Assembly (NCBI GenBank): GCA_003024785.1
Contig: PUQB01000124.1
Coordinates: forward strand, 372,001 to 436,000
Reading direction: 5' to 3'
From: Selaginella tamariscina
Taxonomy: Eukaryota > Streptophyta > Lycopodiopsida > Selaginellales > Selaginellaceae
DNA length: 64,000 nt
Of this stretch, positions 12,321-23,667 are shown piece by piece (position 1 is the first letter of the stretch; each line of letters starts with the position of its first letter). Below the pieces are notes generated by a model. That model saw nothing but the letters and a program-made list of their open reading frames with translations. It did no database searches and was not told where the DNA came from. The position numbers and the translations under genes were made by a program.

Positions 12321-12969
12321 ATTAATAAAATTATATTAAAAATAAATAAAAATAGTCCATATAAAATTTCTAATATTATAAGAAATAAATAAGAGTAGAA
12401 TACATCTGATAAAGAGTAATGGACCGTCTTTAATTTTATAAAAAAACTGACTAAATTTATATCATATCGTGGTGGTAATACTGTATTATGGTTATAATAT
12501 ATATTTAAACATTAATTTTATATATGAATATACTATGTGATTACAGTTTGTGTTAGAATATATTAGAATCTAAATGGAATATTCCATTACGAGTTAAATT
12601 TTTCAAGTGTTAAAATGAAATGAAAAGAATATTCTAATTATGGAGAAGAATATTTTACGGTCGGCACATATTTCCTCCAGGGAATTTTCCTTCATTATTT
12701 AGTATTATACCATGAGATTTTGCATAATTATTATATATTAACAAATTAAATAAAATACATAAGAAATATATACATCTACATTCAAATAAACACCCGACTA
12801 CATGTTTTTCTTCTTTTTCAGCATTGCTATAATTTTGAACGTGGACAGCTTCTATTGTACATTAATGTATTAATTAAAATATACATTAATTATATATATC
12901 ACACGTATATTGACTATATGTTTCTCTTCTTCTTCAACATTGTTACGATCCTAAAATTGTTGCCTGCTA
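12321..12969. other. AT-rich spacer, nothing recognised
   Basis: Low-complexity AT-rich sequence. A CTTCTTCTTCAACATTGYTA-like phrase occurs twice (about 12805 and 12925), but nothing else stands out. Confidence 0.4.
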
Positions 12970-13530
12970 ACACCAATATAATATGTTATAAAAATAAATT
13001 GTGTCAGAATTAAACTCAGATCTATTTTCTAGTAAAAACATTATTGGCACCAGTGAATTAATGCTAACCACTTGAGTCGATTGCACAAGAATTGAATTTA
13101 AATCTATTTTGAATAAAAAAATTATTTTATCACTAGTGTCGACTAAGAAAAATAATGCTAATCACTTCAATTGGCATAATTATAACCACATGAGTATAAT
13201 ATGTTATAAAATTGAATTGCATGAAAATTGAAGTTAAGTTTATCTTGTGATAAAAATTATTTTACCATTGGTGTCGACTGGGAGAAATAATATTAACCAC
13301 CTAAGTTAGGTGCTAGTAATGCTAACTACCTAAGTTAAGATAATATGTTATAAAAGTGCATTGCATGAGAATTAAACTTAAATTTATTTTTTGGTAAAAT
13401 ATTATTTACTATTGGTCAATTGAGGAGAAGTAATTCTAACCACCTAAGATGACATAATATGTTAAAAAATGCATTGCATGGTAATTGAATTCAAATTTAT
13501 TTTTTAGCAAAAAATTGTTTCGATTGGAGA
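12970..13530. repeat. Degenerate minisatellite, about 4.5 units of 110-145 bases
   Basis: Successive units begin near 12970, 13081, 13214, 13360 and 13473. Each carries TTGCATGAGAATTRAA-like sequence, then TTTATTTT, then a TATTGGTGTCGACT-like phrase, then AATGCTAACCACCTAAGT, and in most units ATAATATGTTATAAAA. Unit length varies by short insertions. No coding frame. Confidence 0.7.
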
Positions 13531-15310
13531 GTGATGATAAAGGTAATAATAATATTAATTCTAACAATGGCGATGGCAACAGTGATAATAATAATAATAA
13601 TAATAAAAAATGTAGTTCGATATCTTAGTGACACATAATTATTACTAATAAGTTTAAGGTAGGTAAAGTTGCAAGTGTTATTTGGATTGCAATAGGGTTT
13701 TTTAATGATTAAAAACATGAAGACCTAATACAATAGGATTTAGAATTAAAATTTAATTAAGTAGTTAATTTTTATAACATCCATGTACGTAAACATTTAA
13801 TACTTACACATTGTTTGGACTCTAAATTAATTGTCTTTTACAATGGATTTAGATAAATTTAATTTAGTTATATTCATTATTTTGAATATTAATACTTTTA
13901 CATTTAAAAAACTTTACATCTATTTTATTTTTACAAAAAATCAAATGACAAAAGTGTAATATTAATAAAGAATTTCTAATTCTTTTAAAAGAATGTGACA
14001 CCACATCTTACTACATTGTATATGAGGATGTGACAAAAAATAAATTCTTCATTTATCATGATCATCATTATCACCCCATTAGTAATGCTTTATTGTTTGT
14101 AATAAAAGCTAGAGCCAAAGATTTTATTAACATAGATATTATAAATGATCCAAGGATTAACAAAAGTGTAAGCAGTATGTAAAATAATTATAAAAAAGCA
14201 ATAAAATGATGTATTTTACAACAAACTTCTGTAGAACTTGAGATCATATGTGTAAATTATATTCATAATGGTGACATTCAACACCAAAGAGTGGTTTTTA
14301 ATCACATATATCGTATTTCGAATTGGACCATAATTAACATTCATATTTATAATTTGTCACAGTTATAATGTAGTGGGTTAACTAGAACAAAAAGACTCAA
14401 GTGTAATTAATCATCATAATTAAGGGTTCTCTCATAAATATTAATTAGTCCTTTACCTAGTTGGCATAATGGGAGAGAGAAAGGTTGTGACACAATCTAT
14501 TGTAATTAGTGTGAAATACATGTATTTTTTTATTAGTGAATTGTTAATATATATTAAGTAGTAATAATAATTTGATGACATGTGTCCGAAAATAATGTTG
14601 TAGTGATAAAGTTTTTTAACACTATGTTAATGTTTGTTGAAAGAGAGACTCACATTCCATGTTTGATGAAGCTGAAGTTATATGGATAATTTTTTATCAG
14701 ATATTCAGTAATGATAACAAAAAAAAAATATTCAATAATGATAACAAAGTAAAAAGTATGTAAAAAAGTTGTAAGTTCCACTACATGCAATATGTGCGGC
14801 AAATGATTAAGAAATAGATCCAAAATATTGAAAAATGACCGGTGCATTTTTAAACAAGGGCATGACTTACAAACATAAAGCTAGCAATATTAAAATCTTT
14901 TTGGGATGTGTAAGTGCTAAACATTCACAATTTGAAGACTTGGTTGGCTCGGTGATGTCACAACCTAGTACTAAATATAAAATAGGATATGAATATGTTT
15001 ACCATATATATTTTTATAAGATAAAAGAACATTATTTTGAGCTCATGCCTAAATTGGCACCCTCACGACACCACGAAGGTGAGAAATTAAATCAAATATG
15101 AATTTATTCTGTAGCAATACCGTCGAGACCCTCAGGAGGGTGAAGGTAAAAATATTGTACGTGACACCGCCGGAGTAAAGAGATTTCAAGGGTGACGGCA
15201 CATGTGAACCGCCTCTTATCCCACGATCCCGATGATTCTAGGTACATTTATAGTTTTAGTGAAGTATTAAACTAGGGCTCTTGACTAGGCTCATTCTTGT
15301 TGCAGCAGTG
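13531..15310. other. Intergenic sequence with a short ATA array
   Basis: A trinucleotide ATA/TAA array sits at about 13576-13607. The remainder is AT-rich with no recognised gene. A plus-strand frame at 14835-15101 (88 codons) looks unremarkable, and I could not place it in any family. Confidence 0.4.
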
Positions 15311-15870
15311 ATGGTAACATTCAGGGTAGGGGGACAAGGATCCGCAGCTCATCAGCGTGCGGGCTTACGAAGAGGAGGATCACTACCTGGAATACTTCAA
15401 AGAGTATGAGCAAGAATGTTGCTCCTTCAAGGTACGAGCTTTGACAGGCAGGGCTTCGAGGCCATGAGCAACGGCTTCGTCTCCGGAATCGTCCGTGCCT
15501 ACATTCCGCATCACAATGTCGTCATCGGGCCCGACGGCGATCGTGGTCCAATTTGGCCTTTTCGTGAATGGAAACGCGGATGCCATGAGCTCCGTTTTCG
15601 TGAATGACCAGGGCAAGAAGCAGCTCATTGTCTCTCAGGTAAAAATTGTGTCTTTGGGTGTGTGGTTCTTACAAAGATATAAATGTTAGGCTGCGGGTCT
15701 CTGTTCTGCTGACTATGGGCGGCTTACATCGGATATGAGTGTCCAGCTGAAGCAGAATGTCAAGGATGAAGCAATCTGTGAGTGGGTTTTACCCATGACG
15801 AAGAATGATGTTGTTGTTGGCAGTGTTGTGCTCATGGCCATCAAGGACTACTTTGACTACTAGTAAGTTG

Positions 15871-15901
<31 letters not shown>

Positions 15902-16735
15902 TGTGGTTGGAAGTCATTTTGGGCTGTTCTAATACATTGGTAGATTAATCTGATAATTTGAGTGCAAGTGAAATATTAACAATTATCCGAAACTAGTGAT
16001 TGGGATGTAATAAAGTTTCAAGTTTCACTCAGACGCACTAGTTTGTCATTATTAGTCGCAACTTTAAGTTTTAAAGTTTGACATAATTAACAGTTTCGAG
16101 CTGGATTCCAGACACTTCTGGGGACTCCGGAGGACTGGGAGGAGATTGATCGCAGGATCGAGGGGCTGAAAAAGAGTGCACAGAGTGGTACGGGATGCTG
16201 AAGAAAATAACGGAACAGCTGGTAAAGAGCAGCAAAGGTGAGGCTGACGTAGATTTTTGGAGCAGGATTTGCCACCACGTGGGCTTTGGATCCGGCCCAA
16301 GGTACATCAACGGCTGGGTCTCGGTGTTCTGCGTCTTCGACAAACGCGGTAAATGGGGAGAAGGCTTCGGTGCATTGAGTCGAACTGTGTTCCGGCCGGT
16401 ACATGACTGTGGGTGTGAAAGTTGACGATAATGGAACTGAACACGACACTCCATGTTTGCTGGACACGTTGGGTATGATGTCGTTGCAAAACTTGCTTGG
16501 GCCATTGCTCTGAAGCAGCCATTGGGCGGCAAAACCCCTGTCAGTGAACGCTTCCATATAGGCATACATACACGCACAGTCATTTTATTTAACTGAACTG
16601 CAATGAGTATGTATAAACACTTACAGGTATCTACGATTCTATGCTCTTGCTGCCCATCGATGAGTGCAGTTGCTGGTATATACGTCTTTCTACTAGTAGT
16701 TTGGTTTTGTTCTGAAGTTAGAAGAATGTGTGTAT
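15311..16735 (+). pseudogene. DUF4419 family gene, decayed tandem copy 1
   Basis: This segment is a close relative of the copy at 16897-18406 over its whole length, including intron positions and 3' flank. It starts ATGGTAACATTCAGGGTA. Compared with its neighbour it lacks about 60 bases of the first exon, a stretch around the PDDVW motif, the NFST residues of the FSTTT motif, the CCGIP segment and several later pieces. TGG at the end of the second exon has become TAG. DUF4419 proteins occur in fungi and some plants; no biochemical role is known to me. The many deletions relative to copy 2, spread through every domain, make it a clear pseudogene. Its intron keeps the GT and GA microsatellite seen in copy 2. 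Confidence 0.8.
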
Positions 16736-16896
16736 GCCGTAAGCTTGCAAAGTGTTCAAACCCAGGATTAAGCTGATAATTAATGCTATAAGAAACATTT
16801 GATCGAAATTCGAATCCTTTTTATCTTTTTAAGTATTTCTTATATAAACGTATACATACGTATTTGTAAACTAGGGCTCTGCATTCTGTAGCGGCG

Positions 16897-17520
16897 ATGG
16901 TGACATTCAGGGTAGCGGCGGACAAGGATCCACAACTCGTCAGCAGGCGCACATCATCTTATCTCGATCTCGAGCATCACAAGCAGGCTTCATACAAAGA
17001 TCACTACCTGGAATACTTCAAAGAGTACAGCAAGAATGTTGCTACAAGGTGCTTCAAGGTACGAGCTTTGACAGGCAGGGCTTCGAGGCCATGAGCAACG
17101 GCTTCGTTTCCGGAATCGTCCGTGCCTACAATGGGCATCACAATGTCGTCATCGGGCCCGACGATGTCTGGATTGCGATCATGGTCCAGTTTGGCCTCTT
17201 CGTGAACGGAAACGTGGATGCAATGAGATCCGTTTTCGTGAATGACCAGGGCAAGAAGCAGCTCACTGTCTATCAGGTAAAAATTGTGTTTTGGGTGTGT
17301 GGTTCTTACAAAGATATAAATGTTAGGCTGCGGATCTCTGTTCTGCTGATTATGGGCGGCTTGCATCGGATATGAGTGTCCAGCTGCAGCGGAATGTCAA
17401 GGATGAAGAAATCTGTGAGTGGGTTTTGCCCAACTTCTCCACCACGACGAAGAATGATGTTGTTGTTGGCAGTGTTGTGCTCATGGCCACCCTCAAGGAC
17501 TACTTTGACTACTGGTAAGT

Positions 17521-17563
<43 letters not shown>

Positions 17564-18406
17564 TGTGGTTGGAAGTCATTTTGGGCTGTTCTAAGATTAA
17601 TCTGATAATTTGAGTGCAAGTAAAATGTGTAACACACGGTATCCGAAACTAGTGATTGGGATGATGTTTCACTCAGACGCACTAGTTTGTCATTATTAGT
17701 CGCAAGTATTTATTTTCAACTTTAAGTTTTAAAGTTTGACATAATTAACAGTTTCGAGCTCTGCTGCGGGATTCCATACGTGACACTTCTGGGGACTCCG
17801 GAGGACTGGGAGGAGATTGATCGCAGGATCGAGGGGCTGAAGAAGTACGGTAAAGAGTGCACAGAGTGGTACGGGATGCTGAAGAAAATAACGGAGCAGC
17901 TGGTAAAGAGCAGCAAAGGTGAGGCTGACGTAGATTTTTGGAGCAGGATTTGCCACCACGTGGGCTTTGGATCCGGCCCAAGGTACATCAGCGGCTGGGT
18001 CTCGGTGTTCTGCGTCTTCGACAAATGCGGTAAATGGCAGGCTGGGTATATTCCTCCCGAGATGGAGAAGGCTTCGGAGTATCCCTGCATTGAGTCGAAC
18101 TGTGTTCCGGCCGGTTACATGACTGTGGGTGTGAAAGTTAACGATAATGGAACTGAACACGACACTCTCATGTTTGCCGGACACGTTGGGTATGATGTCG
18201 TTGAAGATGGCAAAGGGATAGCTCCAAAACTTGCTTGGGCCATTGCTCTGAAGCAGCCATTGGGCAGCAAGCCCCCTGAAGGCTTTCCTTAAGGTAAGTT
18301 TATACAAAGTTGTTTTGGTTGAGTAAACTGCAATGAACAGTAATAGTGATTCAAAACGTTTACAGGTATCTATGATTCTAGGCTCTTGCTGCCCATCGAT
18401 GAGTGA
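16897..18406 (+). CDS. DUF4419 domain protein, tandem copy 2 (near-intact)
   Basis: The gene begins ATG at 16897 (MVTFRVAADKDPQLV). Introns at 17277-17326 (50 bases) and 17515-17751 (237 bases, with a GT/GA microsatellite) have GT-AG ends and compatible phases. Family hallmarks appear in order: AYNGHHNVVIGPDDVWIAI, FVNDQGKKQL, PNFSTTTKND, MATLKDYFDY, then CCGIPYVTLLGTPEDW, DFWSRI and SGPRYISGW. Two oddities remain. The N-terminal segment (to about 17035) and the VLQGTSFDRQGF segment from 17049 are in different frames with no room for an intron. A TAA at 18290-18292 precedes a possible donor (GTAAGT at 18294), whose phase would fit a last exon at 18366-18406 encoding GIYDSRLLLPIDE. The gene is therefore either mildly damaged or contains base-call errors. 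Function is unknown; DUF4419 is a named Pfam family without an assigned activity. Confidence 0.75.
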
Positions 18407-18499
18407 AATGTAGCAGGTGCTGGTATATACGTCTAAGTAAGTTTTTTAGTATTAGTTTGGTTTTGAAGTTAGTTAGAAGAATGTATATTTTGCTCCAAG

Positions 18500-19029
18500 G
18501 CCTTTGGATGTTGTGTTTCCTTTAAGTAAACCGTGGCTTATATAAGAGTAAATTGTTGTTAGTTGGATGGGTTTGTCTATTTCACTTACTGGGACTAGTA
18601 CATAATACAGTTTATAAGCAGACATACATACAACATATTATATTTATTTGTTAGATACCTTGTCAAAGCACACAATGAACTTATAAGCCATAAGACATTC
18701 AAAAAGTTTGAGAACTGTCAATATAAACCCACTAGCCTTAGCTATTTTGTATTTGATGTTACAAGGCTTGCCCCTTCCTGTTATCTGATGTCAAACACAC
18801 ACCGTGCATGTACATATTTATTCTATGTGTGTATAAGCATCTAAGGATGCGTTTGGGATTTGCTTCACAAAGAAGCTACAGAGACAGTGTATGTATGTAG
18901 ATGCTGACGTGAGATACAACTGTTCTTTCTTTTAGAATTTAAAAGCCAACTTAGGAGGCCCACAGGAGACCCACTAATCGAGCAGTAAGCTAGGTCCATT
19001 TGTGTTATTCACATTGTGTTGTTAAGTTA
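18500..19029. other. Spacer, nothing recognised
   Basis: Ordinary intergenic sequence between DUF4419 copy 2 and the remnant copy. Confidence 0.4.
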
Positions 19030-19415
19030 AACGTGGTACAGGATCCGCAAGTTAGGATCGCTATCTGGAGTGGTTCAAAGAGTACGAGAGGGCTGCCTCC
19101 AAGGTATACATAGGACTGGATATCGGTATTCTGTGTAGTCAACCAGATAGGAGAACGGCAGGCTAGGTATGTTCCTCCATGGGTGAAACCTCATAACCGT
19201 CATTTGATTGAAGTAAAACCGTGATATGCATAAGACAATGTACTAGGCAGGTCCTATGTACACTAAGTTTTTATACTCTTAGTTTATAAAATGTGCATTT
19301 TTTAGATATCACAAATAATATCTCAGAGAATAAACACAATATGAGCTTTGGATCCTCATATTCCTCCAGGGTTCCGGAGTATCCCTGCATTTGTTCTGGC
19401 AAGTGTCCCAGAGCT
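19030..19415 (+). pseudogene. DUF4419 family fragments, remnant copy 3
   Basis: Three scraps of the same gene are in order. 19038-19103 encodes DRYLEWFKEYERAASK, matching DHYLEYFKEY of copy 2. It is fused directly to 19104-19180, which matches the RYISGWVSVFCVF...KWQAGYIPP region. 19370-19410 matches the SEYPCIESNCVP region (CCGGAGTATCCCTGCATT). Everything between the first and second scraps, including the whole central domain, is missing. Confidence 0.65.
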
Positions 19416-19559
19416 TCTAGGGTATACATTTCACATTCCTCTTGTTTTACATTGGTTTGCGTTCAATATATGTATATTATGTGTGTTCAATATATGTATA
19501 TTATGTGTGCATATCATGTACATTGGTATGGATTTAAGATAATTATTTTATAAGGTTTA

Positions 19560-20879
19560 TAAATAATATTTATATATTCTTAAAAAAATCCTTATATTCT
19601 AAAATTTAAAAAAGATCAGGACAAAAGCAAAATAAACAAATGTGATAAGATTTTAGAATAAAAGCAATAGCAAATATTTAAGTTTATAAATGTTAATATT
19701 TAAATCAATAGCAAGATTATGTTTAAAAATGAAAATCCAACTATTGATTTTAAAATTAAAATTTATAAATTATAAATTATAAATTTTATTTAAAATTTAT
19801 AATGTGATTTTAAAATGTGTAATTTATAATATATTATATAGATAATATAATATATATATAATGTGTAAAATTAAACTATGTATATATAGTTTTAAGAAGA
19901 AACACTCTAAATTTGAAATTGCATATATCAAAAAATCTATAAGATTAAAATAGTTTTAAATTATATTTTATGAATTTACAATAAACTTTTCATAAAGTCT
20001 AAAAATAAATATTTATAATTTTAAAGAATTTTTACATTTAATCATGCCTTAGTGATTTATAAATAAAATACTATATCATTTAAGAAATTAAAAACAAAAT
20101 TACCTTACAAAAGAGATTAAGACAAAAACATGTACATTATAATCAGAAATTAAATTAGAAAATATGTTAATAAATTCATCATAAACATTGTAACACCGAT
20201 GATGAATTAATTATGATATTATTAATATTATTATTAATTTTAATTATAAAATATAACATTTAATATTTTAATTATTTTTTTAAATTTTAATGTTTAAATG
20301 AGTAAAGGGATTTTATAAAAATCCCACTATTGATTTTTAAATTAGAATTAAAATACTTATATTCACAAAATTATAAATGTTATTTTAAAATTAGCAATAT
20401 GATTTTAATACAATGTACTTTATATAATGTAATGTATTTAATATATTATTTAAATTTAAATTTAAATTGTGTAACATACAATTTAAAATAAAAAAATACA
20501 CTTTCTTTCTAAGTTTGCAATTACATGTATATACATAATTATAAAACTAAAATATATTAATATTATTTATTACATTTGACAAATTTGAATTCTTAAAGAA
20601 GCTATATACTTTTTTAATTATTCAAATTTTTTATGTTTTTTTGTTTATTATGAATACTATAATTGACATGTCTCATGATAATAACACCTATAAATAATGT
20701 ATTATAACTATAACATGATAATAACACATACGTACAAGGTATTACAATTGAAAGGTACATTACTTATTGCGGTATTATAAGCGTATAAAGTGAGTATGTG
20801 ACATGAATATTAAAAATCCTTAATATTAAAAATATCTGATTTTTAAAAAATGAAAAAGTATTAAAATATCTTGAATTGG
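19560..20879. other. Very AT-rich spacer
   Basis: Extremely AT-rich and low-complexity. I see no gene, inverted repeat with good termini or tandem array of note. Confidence 0.5.
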
Positions 20880-21345
20880 CAGCTATGGGGACACGGGGCA
20901 GTTTGGGCTCTCTACACTCTTCGTTGGGGATTTGATGATCGTTCTCTGTCTGCTACTTAGCCAGCATCACAGATGAGATGTGAGTAAACAACTTACTGCT
21001 GGACTTACGGAGTCTACAAAGAAAGTCGATAGATTCTTAACATTTTCATGTAAATTGATAACACAAGGAATGATTCGTTGATCGTAATATTCATATGAGT
21101 TCCTTTACCTGAGGTACAAAGATGCTGTTCAAGAGAGTGAGCATGTCCCCAGTGGGGGATGTCTTACATAGTACACATAGGAACACATTTTATTGAAGTG
21201 CATGGAAAAGGATGCTGGACTCTTCCCATGCGATGGCATTTACACTCTGATAATGTCATCGTATGATGAAATTTCGCTCTTTGAGGCACGTTATACTGCA
21301 TTTCGAAGGATATATAATGAAATCACACTTGCCAAGTTGCCATAG
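20880..21345 (+). pseudogene. PPR-like fragment in a GC-normal island
   Basis: Composition switches abruptly from AT-rich to balanced at about 20880. Near 21210-21345 the plus strand encodes KDAGLFPCDGIYTLIMSSYD, followed by LFEARYTAFRRI, ending at TAG 21343-21345. The spacing of G-x-P, Y-T-L-I and the E-A pair matches one pentatricopeptide repeat. No full array is present, so it is read as a fragment; one motif is thin evidence. Confidence 0.35.
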
Positions 21346-21885
21346 GTTTTGTGTGTTGTATAATAGATAATATATCTTTTCCCCGTATGTGACATGTGTC
21401 TGTACATGTCCACGTGCTATTACACACGTTGCAAGATAGTCTAAGGATATACTGAGGTTTATTTTCTGTACAATAGTATCGAAACTGTACAAAACTATAC
21501 AAAGCATACATAATTATACGTCAAATTCAATACGAGGCATACACTAGGCACTATATTACAAAATAGACATCAAATCGTATACATATATATTATATATTTA
21601 TCTTCAACATGTACACCCGTATGAATTACTCATAAAGTAATTGTAAATTATCTATTACCTTAAAGGTAACTTATCAAAATAGAACAAGCACGGTTTAAAA
21701 TGCTATTATGAACTGGGTAATTTAACTTGCAAATTGCACATCAATAATTAAATTTAACAATGCATGATAAAACAATCATGACCTCACTTTATAACTATTT
21801 ATATTAAGTTGTTATAAATTAAATGTACGATAAGAACACAACACTGAAATTAAAAACATGAAGTTTATTTTTTGGCTTTATCGAT

Positions 21886-23365
21886 TTACATCTGGAGGTT
21901 CCTGGAGTGTTTACCATCAAGATACTTGGTATAGACGTTAGTAATATGTTCTCCATACATTGTTGTCTTGTAGAGAGGAGGGTGGTGTTCATCCACAAGC
22001 TCTGGCAAAGGGCATATGATTGCAGTAGAAGCAGGGTTATAAAATGCTGCAATGGATAGGCGACGCCGGTTAGAATTCACAGTCACCCTGTGCTCAACAC
22101 TTTTATACTTCCCATTGCTTAACGTCTGCACAAAACAACACAACACACAGTTACTATGTACATGTGTATTTGTGTAACGCTCACCTCAATCTGATCAGCG
22201 ATGTTGACTATAAAAGCATTCTTGACAGGCTTCAAGTCATACCAATAGTTGCCTTTCTTTGCTTGTAAACCACCGACCTGGTCTTCAAAGAGGACAGTAA
22301 TACCACCGCTGTCAGAGTGGCCATTCATGCCAAGAGCAAGCTCTGGATTGGGACAAGGTGGATAATAGTTTGATCTTAAAATCATGTCCGGAGCTTCAAA
22401 AGTGTTTTCAAGGCGGTCTGGTTCAAGCCCTAGACCTTGTGACAATGCCGACATTAATGACTTTGCAAGAGCTGTGACACTTGCAACATATTCTTTAGCG
22501 GCTTTCCTGCATGTTTTGAATTAGAAGCAGAACACACACGCATGCACACACGCACACACACATGTAAGAAACTGGCTTTTGTGGCCATGGATGATTCTCC
22601 TCCCCATGACGAATGAAATGTTGTAGGTGGTCGTGCCACTCCATGTGTGTTTCTTTTGACGGAGTCATGCTGGTGCAATATCGAACAGGCACAAAGACTT
22701 CCTCAGAGTAATATGCCATCTTCTCAGTTATAGGAAGTTCAAAAAACTTTAGGGCACTCTCAACCATGGATTGAATAGTAGAGAGTGGGATTCCGTGATT
22801 GACCACCTGACAAAAAACAACACAAAATAAGTTTAAGAGTCAGAGTTAAAAAGAGCGTTAATCACTTTACCTGGAAAATACCCCATTCGGACGAGGCTTT
22901 GCAAATGGCATCAACTAGAGCTTTACGATTGCTTCCAAACGCAGTCATATCAATGATAGGAATATCAACGCCTGGAAGTACTTGGTCGACAGCAACTCGC
23001 TTCTCCATTGGCTTGATATAACGATCGGGAACGCGTGAAATGCCACCTTCGTCTATCAATGCCTTACGCCGGTTGGCAAGCCATTGAGATATTCTAGAGG
23101 CATTATAATAGAGCTTTAAGGAACTATTGAAGGACGGGAAGCTGCAAAGCACTTTGTGGGATGCGGCAACGAGATCCAAACCTCTAGTTTTATAGAAGCA
23201 TAAACAAAACAAAAATGAATGGTAGAAAACCAGAGTGTTGAGGTGGCAATGATGACTAGTATAAGTCACACATAGTTTGCACCGGTCAAAAGCGGCCGGC
23301 GAAGCGGGGAAGAGGACAAACCTATAGCTTATGGAGAATGTGGTCACACTAATGCATAGAAACAT
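21886..23365 (-). CDS. 2-oxoglutarate/Fe(II)-dependent dioxygenase
   Basis: Four exons on the minus strand: 22871 upward to about 23180, 22562-22806, 22185-22506 and 21886-22125 (stop TAA at 21886-21888). Introns are 59 to 64 bases with GT-AG ends and matching phases. The N-terminal DIOX_N part includes PGVDIPIIDMTAFG and WGIFQ-VVNHGIP. The catalytic jelly roll has YYPPCP, the iron ligands H-x-D in GMNGHSDSGG (near 22311-22319), the distal H in SVEHRV (near 22090) and the 2-oxoglutarate-binding R-x-S in RRRLSIAAFYNP. All expected residues are present. The PDRYIKP-type N-terminus and overall plan resemble the large DMR6-like/flavonoid-type plant subgroup of soluble cytosolic oxygenases, but substrate cannot be told. 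The start is uncertain. An in-frame ATG exists at 23365, but it lies in a hairpin and would make an over-long N-terminus. A first short exon upstream of an acceptor near 23180 is more likely. Confidence 0.85.
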
Positions 23366-23555
23366 TTCTACAAGAAGAACACTTCTACCAAAAGAACCAT
23401 CGTGTGCAACAGGCGTTCAGATGATCCATAATGATTATAGCCACGTATTGATGTGACGAAACGTAGCCGTGCTTCTGAACGCCTGCTGCACACGATGGTC
23501 CTTTTCGTAGAAGTGTTCTTCTTGTAGAAATGTTTCTGTGCAACATGTGCGACCA
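23341..23555. repeat. Near-perfect long inverted repeat between divergent genes
   Basis: Core arms 23358-23420 and 23475-23537 are 63 bases each with about three mismatches, separated by 54 bases. A weaker match extends both arms by about 18 bases outward. It sits between the dioxygenase (minus) and the transporter (plus), i.e. in their shared upstream region. It could be a foldback transposon, a regulatory palindrome or a small-RNA-type hairpin; the sequence does not decide. Confidence 0.85.
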
Positions 23556-23667
23556 TGACTTTTTAGCTAGAGTATTTCAAATAGATCTAGTTAACATGTT
23601 GTCTCGTGTTTAAGTTCATGTCCTCGTGCAGAAAAGATGAAGTTTCCTGGATTAGTTCCAACATATA

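Noticed and set aside
12970-13530. Possible CRISPR-like array
   Set aside because: Units are contiguous degenerate repeats without unique spacers, in a plant nuclear context.
14835-15101. 88-codon plus-strand frame before the DUF4419 copies
   Set aside because: No family resemblance, no splice context, and AT-driven composition.
16071-16583. 170- and 160-codon minus-strand frames (also 17722-18307)
   Set aside because: They lie opposite the DUF4419 exons, where the plus strand carries the conserved domain; these are shadow frames.
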